Source: Phlebopus portentosus (Eukaryota > Basidiomycota > Agaricomycetes > Boletales > Boletinellaceae). From it: 64,000 bases of DNA. Positions 21,843 through 32,907 of the stretch are shown one piece after another (the first letter of the stretch is position 1; each line of letters begins with the position of its first letter). A program made the translations under genes and the position numbers. Below the pieces are notes generated by a model. That model did no database searches, had not been told where the DNA came from, and worked only from the letters and a program-made list of their open reading frames with translations. The stretch is taken from the NCBI GenBank assembly GCA_037892935.1, contig JAYXKI010000008.1, forward strand, positions 1,736,001-1,800,000, in the 5' to 3' direction.

Positions 21843-23470
21843 TGAAACTCCTGTGGACGTTCTGATGCCGGACAGGGAGTGTATAGTTCGAGGGGCTGCC
21901 CTAGAATACCTTCAAGTGGTCAGCAGAGAGTTACACCCGAGCTAAGGGCACAAAGGAGCAGAGGGAAATAGGGATATACAATGGAAGGGCTTGGTGAGAA
22001 CCGGGGATATGAGGGAAGCACTCGAGGAGGAATTCCGAGGGTAGGCTTCTCCTGAGATCGACGGTGGCGGTGCAAAGGCTAAATCGACTCTCCAGCTCAG
22101 CTGCGAGCTCTGGACTAAAGCCGACTAACCCAAGGCACAAGAACTAATTTAACTAAGCTACGCTAGTCGAACCACCAACCCGAACGTGACTAATCGACTG
22201 TGCTAACACACTGGTAAGCAACTGCAGCCGATCTCACTCGTAGTCTAAAGTGTCGGAACGTGGCGTAACGATTCGAAACACGATTCGATGGATGAAGGAC
22301 AATTTCTGAGTGTGTCGAAATGTGATGCGAGGGATGGAGGTGCGAAATGATGACGGAAGGGGACTGAGAGAATCGACGGATATGTGTGGGACGATGAAAC
22401 CGACCGTTTCCGATCGAAACGATGTGAAATAGCACCGGGCTGGTTTTGAGGAAGTGGAGAGTGGAAAGTCAAGAGGAAAGGGGTGATATGGTGTCCTTTC
22501 CCGACGACAATGGAGAGGAGAAGGTGTTGCGAGACCAAATGCGAGTGGCATGCAGAGTAACTGGGTTACGAGCGAAACCGGGCGAAACGGTTCGGAACAC
22601 ATAAGGAGGTTTCGGTTCGGGTGAGAGAAGTAAGAGGAGCCTTTGTACGATCACAGCGAACTATACAAACGTATGAACGGCTCTGCTGCGAAGAGAGATC
22701 ACCGATCGACTGTACAGAACACGAAATATAGTATATTAGACTATAGAGACGAGAGAGTCCACTACAAACAAGTAGACTGGAGGTCGAGGGACTTTGGGAC
22801 GATGTGAGAACTGTAAGCTAAGCTCTCACTCAGCTCCGACTAAGCTGTCCCTCTACTATGAGAGTTGTGCTATATTTATACTAAACGTCCAAGACTGAGC
22901 CTCCCAGCGGTCAGAGAACCTACGTCATAAAGAAAAGGGAACGCATATCGCTATCTACCAAGGAGAGGAGCACATATGAATGGTTTAAGGGACACATAGG
23001 TCAAAAGAAACAATACTAAGCATGTCTGGAACGAGAGCATAATGGATTAAAGGGGACGCATATAGAAAGGTCAGAATATGTGCGAAACCTTCGGAACCGG
23101 GTCTCTTTGAGCGGAACGGAGCGGAACTTGGGGAAATGACTCGGAAGGGCTCTGGCTAGCCTGACAAAGTAAGTCTGCGATGTTTAACAAAGGAGAGGGA
23201 CTGAGGACGAGGTTGCAGGGTCAAATCTCTTTGTCTGGAATGCAGATCCGAGGTCCGGAGACTTGTGATCGACGCGTGCAAACTCGATGCTGTGATTCTC
23301 CCGTCTTGATGGCCGATCAAAGAACGGTGCACGTGCCATCTGGACTATGGCGTTCTTGCTAAGTCTACTCGTTCGAGCGAAACCAGTCGAAACCGAGCGA
23401 AACCAGTCGGAACACCACGGAACTGGTCGTAACGACTCCGTACGTTCCCAAGCTTCAGACTTACTCTTCA
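21843..23470 (-). repeat. LTR-A copy 3 (solo, antisense, CpG-rich)
   Basis: 1628 bp, from TGAAACTCC to ACTCTTCA, with CCGA on both sides. It is among the least decayed copies, very close to the one at 30846 in inverse orientation, and keeps most CpG sites. In both of these copies the U3 frame ends at a shared TAA after about 95 codons. Confidence 0.85.
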
Positions 23471-24488
23471 CCGAGCACCCGGAAACCCTGGCCGATGTAG
23501 AGATACCTGTGGATTTGAGCTCGGATCTACTCTATTTGGATGATCTGACATGCCAATCATCAGAACAATCGACCTTGACCATATGTGGAAGGATCTGCAG
23601 TGTGGATCAGTAGGTTGTGCATTTACAGTTCAGCAGCCTTCTGTTCCCCTCCATCTAGCCTCACTCTCTATTGTCTACCCCTTTTAAGCGACAGGCTATG
23701 ATGCAGATGACTTGGTTGGATGTCCATATTTACATTTTATTTGGTTTCTTTCCTTATTTATCTCCCTGAATCATGTTTCGAGCCTTTGTTGTATGGGTGG
23801 CTCACTACTGTATATAAGCCTCTTGTGCCGCTCTAATGAAAAGGGGGAGCCCCAGAACGCCCCAGTTTTGACTCTTATCATCTCCAGTCAAGTTCCCTAG
23901 TCTCCCAGCTTCGTCTCAGTCCGTTCCCTCGAGTTCCAGTCCAGTTCCAACAGTTGCACCAGTTGTGCATATACTCCAGCCCAGCAGATCGTCGATTTTG
24001 CTATATCTCCATCAGTTCTCCACCGATCACCTCGGTCCAGCATTCATTCGATTTGTCTCATTGTACTGCATCTTCGAGTATTTTTACCCACGAGTTCCGC
24101 AGAGTTCTGCTTCATTTCGCCAAGTTCCGAATTTACGATAGTTTTCTGATATCTTGTTCAGTCTGTATCTCCCTCATTTCTTATCCGTTCATTGTGATTC
24201 TTGATCTGTTAGGATCGTGTCGACGAGTACTTTTGATCTCTTATTTTAAATCATTGACTTAGCTAGCTAGTTTTCGACCTCAGAGTAGGTGGCTCAGTTT
24301 ACACTTCTGACACGGCACCCTTTTGTATTTTGTTTCCTCCTTCTCTAAGCCATTCCCCTCGACACCAGCATACACTCCTCACACTTTAGACACTCCCTCT
24401 TACATTGTACACATCTGGTTGACCCCCAGAGGTCGAACTCAGACCTTCAGACAGTCAGTTGGCCTTCAGAGCCAGCAGACATGTTTCA
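23471..24488 (+). repeat. LTR-C copy with upstream segment
   Basis: From 23719 the sequence matches window positions 1-768; TATATAAG near 23812 and the TTTCA end support an LTR read on the plus strand. The left limit of the family cannot be set because the other copy is cut by the window edge. A frame of about 46 codons at 23471-23609 follows on in frame from Gypsy-I Gag, but has no match in Gypsy-II. Confidence 0.55.
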
Positions 24489-27400
24489 CCGAGCCGATAG
24501 CATCAGCTATGCTCCAAGAAATTAGCAAGGATCAGACAGAAGAAACCGATTATGAAGTGGAACATTTAGAAATCTTGCTCAACGAGGCAAAGAAGAAAGC
24601 AGCAACTGGTAAGAGGCAGAAGTTCAATGGAGTAGTCATTCCGACTAAGGCGGGACTGCCAGGAAGAGGGGCTTTGAAGGCGCAGCAGTTGCCACCCCCT
24701 ATTCCTAAGCCCCCGGTGGTTTCACATTTGTCACCACAGTGGGATGATATTAGAAAACCCTTGAACACCCAACCCCAGTACTACTACATAGTCCCTGTTG
24801 AAGACTCTAATGCCGTCTCTAACGTGCTCACTTGGATGCTTGACATGAGCATTACGCTTAGCCAAAGGGAACTGTTATCGATCGCCCCCAAACTACAAAA
24901 GCAACTAAAGGAACTCACTACCACAAAGAGATATAATGCTGCCAATGTGAATCTTGTCAAATCATCGAGTTACGCTGCACAACTATGCAGAACCACATCA
25001 CAACAAACTGAGGACTCAATTCTGTCCATCAGAATGTCGGGAGTGACCATGGAAGTAACTCTCCCCCTCTGTATGGTTACAGCTGTAGTGGAGGATGCAA
25101 TGAAAGTGGAGTGCGTACTTGATCAAGGCGCAGCAGTGTGTCTGATTAGGGAAGACATTTAGGAGAAACTTCAAGTGCCCCTATTGCTGGACCAGAGCAT
25201 GACCATCGAGATGGCAGACATGGCAAAGTTGGCCACCATAGGACTGATCTCAAACGCCAAGTTTACAATAGCCGGGATTGATCTTTCCCTGCAAGTGCAT
25301 GTCGTTTTTCAGGCACCATTCCAGGTGCTACTTGGATGACCCTTCTTCGCAGTAACCAAATGTGAAACCAAGGATTATACCTTGGGAGACCAGCATATAA
25401 CACTATCTGACCCCAACGACAGGAATCAACATAGTAAGGTCGCAACAGGAATTTGGAACATATTGTGCAATGTTGCACAATAGGGTTTTCAGCAGATGTC
25501 AAGGAACTGATACTGAGACGTCAGCAAGACGTAAGTGATTATTCATATTCAAGCCTCAATAATGCATTTTCTATCTATTCTATCAGTGTTTCCGACACTT
25601 TCATCTCTCTATTTAGTAACCAGCTTTGGAAGCTGATGAAAGACCCTATGCATTTCACTACTGACTATTCAAATCGACCTTATAGATCATGTACTCTAGA
25701 GACCCCGGACGATGACAACATAGCAGTGCTCATGTACAAACCTGTCACTTAGAAAGTATGGCCTGTCCCCGGGGTACTACCAGAAGAATTTTGGATCATT
25801 CGAAGGAGGCATCTGAACCCACTCAAAGGACTACCCGAAATACCGAAGAAACTGAAACCATTTACGCCCATAGGCAGACTTACGAGGGAATGGTTTGAAG
25901 CTCTCAAAATTGATGAGAATCAGTTCTTATGGCCCGAAGAAAGGATGCTAGTTGCCAACCTACTTATGCTGCAGGAAGGAGCACTAGCATGGACAGAAGT
26001 GGAACAAGGTAGTTTCGATGTGCAATACTTCAATCCGATTCACATCCCGACGGTACTGCATGTACCATGGGTACACAAGAACATACCTATTCCTCCGGGT
26101 ATTCTCAAGCATACCATCAACCTAATTCATGAGAAAATCAAGAATGGAGCCATTGAACCATCCAACTCCTCATACCAATCACGATGGTTTTGCCTTGTCA
26201 AGAAGAATGGAGTCTCCCTTCAATTTATACTCGACCTGCAAGACATGAATGGTGTTTCCATTCGAGATTCAGCCGTTCTGCCAAATATAGAGACCATCAT
26301 GGAGCATTGCGGCAGACAAAGTTGTTATTCTTGCCTTGATTTCTATGTGGCTTTTGACTAGCGAGTTCTAGACGAGCACTCTCAAGATCTCATGACATTT
26401 TAGACTCCCTTGGGAACATTCAGAATGATGGTTCTCCTAATGGAATACACAAATTCCCTTCAGATTATGCACAATGATGTCACCTTCATTCTACAAGATG
26501 AGATTCTGCACTGTACTGATCCGTATGCAGACAATTCGCCCAGATTAGGTCCCAAAATGTGCTACGAACTCCCGAATGGCTCTTACAAAACCCTGCCAGA
26601 GAATCCAGGGATTAGGCAATTTAGTTATGAGCATATATGTAACATAAATTGAATTTTGCAGTGAGTCAAGGCAGTGGGAGGAACATACTCAGGAAAGAAA
26701 ATGGAGATCAGCATTGAGTCAATCATATTTCTCAGACACAAACTGACATATTATGGATGAGAGCCAGATGAATTGAAAGTCCAGAAGGTCAGGGACTGGC
26801 TGCCATGCCGATCGGTAACCAAAGTCAAAGGATTCCTTGGAACAGTGAGAGTCCTGTGAATTTTCATTAAAGATTTCACCAAGATTGCATGCCACCTCAA
26901 TTGACTCACTCAAAAGAACAACATTTTCGATTGGACAGACAAAGAACAGGAACCAATGGACGAGTTGAAGGAAGTGGTCATTAGGTGTCCGGCTCTATGC
27001 GCAATAGACTATCAATCAGAACTCGAAGTCGTACTTGCAGTGGATTTATCAATTATCAGAGTAGGATGGTATTTGGGTCAAGAACACGTAGATGGACAAA
27101 GAAGGATTAATCGCTTCAGTTCCATAAACTGGATTGCCATGCAAGCAACATACTCCCAACCGAAAATTGAACTTTATGGACTATTTCATATGTTACACAC
27201 CATGCGACTATATCTCATCAGAGTGCGCAAGCTTGTAGTAGAAATGGATGCAGCATACATCAAAGGCATGATTAACAACCCAGACTTACAACCTAACACT
27301 ACGATCAACTGCTAGATCACTGGGATACTTCTATTCAACTTCAAGATTTGCCACATCCTGGCGGCAGACTTCAAATGCACCGACAGACTTTCTCGATGAC

Positions 27401-28048
27401 CCTCAGAACCTGAAGATCCACCTCCAGACAAAGGATATGAAGAGTGGATAGATGACATGTATAGATTCTACATCAAAAACCCAGTTACGACGTATTGCAC
27501 AGACTTACGTGCATGTAACTAAGTGAAACAACTCCCATCGAGCCCTGGAAATGCACAAGCAACTCTTGGATCAGTAGGATACCTCGAGAGCTTGAACAGT
27601 AAATGCCAGGAGAGAAACAGCAACTTTGACTTCCCAAAGATGACTGATGTTGCATTGACCTTGTTTCCCAGCTCCGAGAAAGCTAACCCAAAAGATGCTC
27701 ACTTGGATAACATCAAGAACTTCTTGATCAGCCAGAAGTGACCAGATCAGTTAGATGATTGTGGCTATGCAGTGCTGATCAGGTACATGGCCAATTTCTT
27801 TGCTAGAGACAGATGTTTGTGGAAGAAGGTGCAGAATGGACGACACCAGGTCATAATCAAACCGGAATGCAGATGAAACCTCGTAAAGCAAGCACATGAT
27901 GATCTAGGCCATAAGGGAGTATACTCTGTTCAAATTTGACTCTTGGAACAATTTTGGTGGCCTACCCTCAGACTAGATGTTAAATACTACATGCACACCT
28001 GTCATGAATGCCAAGTTTGCCAGACAAAGAACATTCTAATCCCCCCAG

Positions 28049-29679
28049 TAAAACTCCTGTGAATGTTCTGATGCTGGACAGAGAGTATATAGTTCGAGGG
28101 GCTGCCCTAGAATACCTTCAAGTGGTCAGCAGAGAATTACACCCATGCTAAGGGCATGAAGGAATGGAGGAAAATAGGGATATACAATGAGGCAGCTTGG
28201 TGAGAACTGAGGGATGTGAGAGAAGCGCTCAAGGAAGAATTCCAAGGGTGAGCTTCTCCCGAGATTGACGGTGGTGGTGCAAAGGCTAAATCGACTCTCC
28301 AGCTTAGCTGCGAGCTCTGGACTAAAGCCGACTAACCCAAGACACAAGAACTAAACTAACTAAGCTATGCTAGTTGAACCACCAACTTGAATGTGACTAA
28401 TCAACTGTGCTAACACACTGGTAAGCGACTGCAGTCGATCTCACTCGTAGTCTAAAGTGTCGGAACATGGCGTAACGATTTGAAATGCAATACGATGGAT
28501 GAAGGACGATTGCTGAGTGTGTCAAAATATGGTGCGAGGGATGGAGGTGCAAAACAATGATGGAGGGGGACTGAGAGAATCGGAGGATATGTGTAGGATG
28601 ATGAAACCGACCGTTTCCAATCGAAATGATGCAGAACAACACTGGGCAATGACTTGAGGAAGCGGGGAGAGGAATGTCAGGAGGAAGGGGGCAATATGGT
28701 GTCCTTTCCTGATGACAATGGAGAGGAGAAGGTGTTGTGAGACCAAATGCAAGTGGCATGCAGGGTAACTGGGTTACGAGCAATACCAGGTGAAACGGTT
28801 CGAAACACATAAGGAGATTTCGATTTGGGTGAGAGAAGTAAGAGAAGCCTTTATACAATCACAGCAAACTATACAAATGTACGAACAGCTCTGCTGCAAA
28901 GAGAGATCACTGATTGACTGTACAGAACACGAAATGTCATATATTAGACTATAGAGACAAGAGAGTCCACTATGAACAAGTAGACTAGAGGATGAGGGAC
29001 TTTGAGACGATGTGAGAACTGCCTAGCTAAGCTCCAACTAAGCTTCGACTAAGCTGTCCCTCTACTACAAGAGTCATGCTATATTTATACTAAACGTCCA
29101 AGACTGAGCCTCCCATCGGTCAGAGAACATACATCATAAAGAAAATGGAATGCATATCACTATCTACAAAGGAGAGGAGTGCATATGAATGGTTTAAGGG
29201 ACACATAAGTCTAAAAAGACAATGCTGAGCATGTCTGGAACGAGAGCATAATGGATTTAAGGGAATGCATATAGAAAGGTCAGAATATGAGTGAAACCTT
29301 CGGAACTGGATCTCTTTGAGCAGAACAAAGTGGAACTCAGGGAAACAACTCAGAAGGGCTTTGGCTAGCCTGACAAAGTAAGTCTGCGAGGTTTGACAAA
29401 GGAGAGGGACTGAGGACAATGTTGCAGGGTCAAATCTCTTTGTCTGGAATGTAGATCCGAGATCTGGAGACTTGTGATCGACGTGTGCAAACTTGATGCC
29501 ATGATTCTCCTGCCTTAATGGCCAATCAAGGAATGGTGCACGTGCCATCTGGAATATGGCATTCTTGCTAAGTCCACTCATTCAAGTGAAACCAGTCGAA
29601 ACCGAGCGAAACCAGTTGGAACACTGCAGAACTGGTTGTAATGACTCCATACATTCCCAAGCTTCAGACTTACTCTTCA
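28049..29679 (-). mobile_element. LTR-A copy 4, solo LTR in Gypsy-I integrase
   Basis: 1631 bp; the first two bases are TA instead of TG, a single transition. The 4-bp flanks CCAG and CTGG differ by two transitions. Joining the flanks continues the integrase frame (NILIPP then IPTIP, compare PPNIPE in Gypsy-II). The U3 frame on the minus strand stays open past 150 codons from 29581 to 29120. Confidence 0.85.
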
Positions 29680-30710
29680 CTGGTCATACCAACAATACCA
29701 TTGATTTTCCAGTGCATACACATCAACACCAAGGTAATGCCAAAGTCTGGAGGATACCAGTACATTATACAAGCCCGATGCACTTTATCTGGTTACCTCA
29801 AATTCTGACTCTTGCATGAAGAAACTGGCAAAGCAATAGCCCAGTTCATTTTCCAAGACCTCCTTTGCAGATACGGCGCTTGTCCTGAGCTCGTAACAGA
29901 TAATGGGAAACCATTTGTTGCAGCACTCAATTACCTCAAGGATTGATATCACATCAATCACATACGCATATCAGCATACAACTCTCGTGCCAATGGAATT
30001 GTAGAAAGACACCACTACAATGTGCAGGAAGCCCTGATAAAGGCTGTAGACGGTAATGATAAATGATGGAGTGATTAAGCTTACTCAGTATTTTGGGCAG
30101 AAAGAATCACCATCCAGAAAGCGACCAGAATGTCCCCATACTACATGGTACACGGAGTAGAGCCTATTCTACCTTTGACCTCGCCAAAGCCACGTACTTA
30201 GCCCCCTGGGTTGATACACCTGTTCCAACTGCGGAACTCATCGCAACCTGTGCAAAGCAGCTCCAGAAGCATCCTGAGGAACTGGATTGAATCACCAGAC
30301 TGGTTTCCAATGCCCGGCATGCATACACATGACAATTCAAAGAGATCAACAAGGCCAAAATCAAAGACTACAACTTCCAGCCAGGATGACTTGTTTTGTT
30401 GTGGAATACGCACATCAAAATGGAACTTAATTGCAAGACGAAGCCCTGATACCTAGGACCCTATGTGGTAGTATGCAAAACAAAGGCCGGCTCATATGTC
30501 ATTGCAGAACTCGATAGATCAGTCTTGAAGATCCGAGTAGCTGCGTTTCACCTGATTCCTTACTTTCCTCATTTGACTCTCTCTGTACCCATTACTAAAC
30601 TTGTAAATGCAGCAGATGATGAACTTGAGGATGACACAAACCCCCCAATCAAACCAGAAGAAGATGACATTTCCGATGCCCAGTCGGAATCTGAAAACCT
30701 TAACCTATAA

Positions 30711-30845
30711 ACACCATTCAGTTGTGATACCCTCCATGCAAACCACTGACATTCCTCTTCTATTAGATCTCTTTCGATTATTCTTTTCTTTTCTTTCCCC
30801 TCCCGATTTTCCTCTCAATTTTTCCTTCCTTCGAATTATTCGTGC
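30711..30845 (+). other. Gypsy-I 3' untranslated remnant
   Basis: This is 135 bp of pyrimidine-rich sequence between the integrase stop and LTR-A. It lacks the purine-rich tract expected before a true 3' LTR, an argument against the next LTR being the original 3' LTR of Gypsy-I. Confidence 0.5.
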
Positions 30846-32473
30846 TGAAGAGTAAGTCTGAAGCTTGGGAACGTACGGAGTCGTTACGACCAGTTCCGCG
30901 GTGTTCCGACTGGTTTCGCTCGGTTTCGACTGGTTTCGCTCGAACGAGTGAACTTAGCAAGAACGCCATAGTCCAGATGGCACGTGCACCGTTCTTTGAT
31001 TGGCCATCAAGACGGGAGAATCACGGCATCGAGTTTGCACGCGTCAATCACAAGTCTCCGGACCTCGGATCCGCATTCCAGACAAAGAGATTTGACCCTG
31101 CAACCTCGTCCTCAGTCCCTCTCCTTTGTTAAACATCGCAGACTTACTTTGTCAGGCTAGCCAGAGCCCTTCCGAGTCGTTTCCTCGAGTTCCGCTTCGT
31201 TCCGCTCAAAGAGACCCGGTTCCGAAGGTTCCGCACATTTTCTGACCTTTCTATATGCGTCCCCTTTAATCCATTATGCTCTCGTTCCAGACATGCTTAG
31301 TATTGTTTCTTTTGACCTATGTGTCCCTTAAACCATTCCTATGCGCTCCTCTCCTTTGTAGATAGCGATATGCGTTCCCTTTTCTTTATGACGTAGGTTC
31401 TCTGACCGCTGGGAGGCTCAGTCTTGGACGTTTAGTATAAATATAGCACGACTCTCGTAGTAGAGGGACAGCTTAGTCGGAGCTGAGTGGGAGCTTAGCT
31501 TACAGTTCTCACATCGTCTCAAAGTCCCTCGACCTCTAGTCTACTTGTTCATAGTGGACTCTCTCGTCTCTATAGTCTAATATACGATATTTCGTGTTCT
31601 GTACAGTCGATCGGTGATCTCTCTTCGCAGCAGAGCCGTTCGTACGTTCGTATAGTTCGCTGTGATCGTACAAAGGCTCCTCTTATTTCTCTCACCCGAA
31701 CCGAAACCTCCTTACGTGTTCTGAACCGTTTCGCCCGGTTTCGCTCGTAACCCAGTTACTCTGCGTGCCACTCGCATTCGGTCTCGCAACACCTTCCCCT
31801 CTCCAGTGTCGTCGGGAAAGGACACCATATCACCCCTTTCCTCCTGACTTTCCACTCTCCGCTTCCTCAAGACCAGCCCGGTGCTATTCCGCATCGTTTA
31901 GATCGGAAACGTTCGGTTTCATTGTCCCACACGTATCCTTCGATTCTCTCAGTCCCCTTCCGTCATCGTTTCGCACCTCTATCCCTCGCATCACATTTCG
32001 ACACACTCAGCAATTGTCCTTCGTCCATCGTATCGCATTTCGAATTGTTACACCGCGTTCCGACACTTTAGACTACGAGTGAGATCGGCTGCAGTTGCTT
32101 ACCAGTGTGTTAGCACAGTCGATTAGTCACGTTCGGGTTGGTGGTTCGACTAGCGTAGCTTAGTTAGTTTAGTTCTTGTGCCTTGGGTTAGTCGGCTTTA
32201 GTCCAGAGCTCGCAGTTGAGCCGGAGAGTCGATTTAGCCTTTGCACCGCCACCGTCGATCTCGGGAGAAGCCTACCCTCGGAATTCCTCCTCGAGCGCTT
32301 CCCTCATATCCCCGGTTCTCTCCAAGCCCTTCCATTGTCTATCCCTATTTCCCTCCACTCCTTCGTGCCCTTAGCTCGGGTGTAATTCTCTGCTGACTGT
32401 TTGAAGGTATTCTAGGGCAGCCCCTCGAACTATACACTCCCTGTCCGGCATCAGAACGTCCACAGGAGTTTCA
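30846..32473 (+). mobile_element. LTR-A copy 5, sense orientation, CpG-rich
   Basis: 1628 bp, from TGAAGAGTAAG to GGAGTTTCA, with the promoter box GTATAAATATAGC near 31435. Flanks GTGC and GCGC differ by one transition and support a 4-bp target duplication. It shares most CpG sites with copy 3. Its position just downstream of Gypsy-I would also suit a 3' LTR, but the 5' LTR of Gypsy-I is of the B type and no polypurine tract precedes it. Confidence 0.85.
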
Positions 32474-32907
32474 GCGCTCAACTGTGTTTAGACCCTCAGA
32501 AAGTGTTTGTGCAAACCGAGATATGCATTCAACCATGTTTTCACCTTCATATGCTCAGTTGCAAATCGCAACCCGGCGTAATGTTGCGCAAAACAGCGCA
32601 ACCAGCTTATTTCTTTTCTCAGTCCTTTCAACTCAATAATCACTGCTTATTTTCTCTAATCTCTCATTTTCTCATATCTCTCTCCTCATTCTTCCATTAC
32701 TCTTCGACCTCACCTCATTTTACCTTCACCCCAAAATGTCAAAACTGCAAACAAAAATTTATAACATTCAAAAACACACAAAAACTATATACATACAAAA
32801 GTCCAAATTATTTTTTCTTTTTCTTCTTTTTCTTTGTTTTATTCGTCCCAAGAGGGGACACTAGATGAAAAGCGTCATTTTGATGCACTCTCCTCACTCC
32901 TCTTACT
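32474..32907. other. Unassigned spacer, pyrimidine-rich
   Basis: No gene or recognisable repeat was seen. It contains a T/C-rich tract near 32806-32841 and GCAAAYCGCAACC-like imperfect repeats near 32560-32610. Confidence 0.4.

Larger units (their letters stand above)
21843..24488. mobile_element. Composite insertion in Gypsy-I gag (LTR-A + spacer + LTR-C)
   Basis: CCGA stands before the block (21839-21842), after it (24489-24492) and at an internal joint (23471-23474). Removing the whole block plus one CCGA rejoins Gypsy-I in frame (IEVA to EPIASAM), which matches the continuous order in Gypsy-II. The ends TGAAAC and GTTTCA are inverted repeats. Parts: antisense LTR-A 21843-23470; 248 bp of unclear origin 23471-23718; LTR-C 23719-24488. 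Either LTR-A entered a pre-existing LTR-C insertion at its left edge, or the block moved as one unit. Confidence 0.7.
18845..30710 (+). mobile_element. Gypsy-I: Ty3/Gypsy element with nested LTRs
   Basis: 5' LTR-B (18845-20276), primer site, gag from 20320, and pol to the stop at 30708-30710. Two later insertions interrupt it: the composite at 21843-24488 and a solo LTR-A at 28049-29679. In each case joining the flanks restores the reading frame. No 3' LTR of the B type follows. An LTR-A in the right orientation begins 135 bp after the stop, but its local flanks suggest a separate insertion. Domain order (Gag, protease, RT, RNase H, integrase) is Ty3/Gypsy, and the detailed motifs match a family widespread in Agaricomycetes. 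Confidence 0.88.
20320..30710 (+). pseudogene. Gypsy-I gag-pol (decayed, twice interrupted)
   Basis: The start ATG is at 20320 (MSNQTPGST). Gag has a Ser/Thr/Pro-rich N-terminus, a capsid-like block with APVFDGSDLKELFRFF near 20850-20910, and a zinc knuckle CAFCSDPSHFIKSC near 21630-21671. After the composite the frame resumes EPIASAM at 24490. The protease-like block reads VLDQGAAVCLI near 25118, with DQG where DSG or DTG is usual. RT spans about 25760-26660 (YADN at 26524, family motif YADD), RNase H about 26940-27400, and the integrase zinc motif and core about 27780-30290. The C-terminal tail (GPYVVVCKTKAGSYVI) ends at 30710. Ten or more stops lie at expected Trp, Gln or Arg codons (for example TGG to TAG at 25160), so the element cannot make the full protein. 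Confidence 0.88.

Noticed and set aside
28126..28347. Recurrent 70-codon frames in LTR-A beginning MCLGLVGFSPEL
   Set aside because: They recur in every LTR-A copy in the R/U5-like half and change by transition at any codon position. I see no sign of selection, so they are probably chance frames of a stop-poor repeat.
32474..32907. Short plus-strand frames (32503-32868, 32834-33073) as genes
   Set aside because: T/C-rich low-complexity translation without any motif. The second overlaps the decayed Zn2Cys6-like gene on the other strand.
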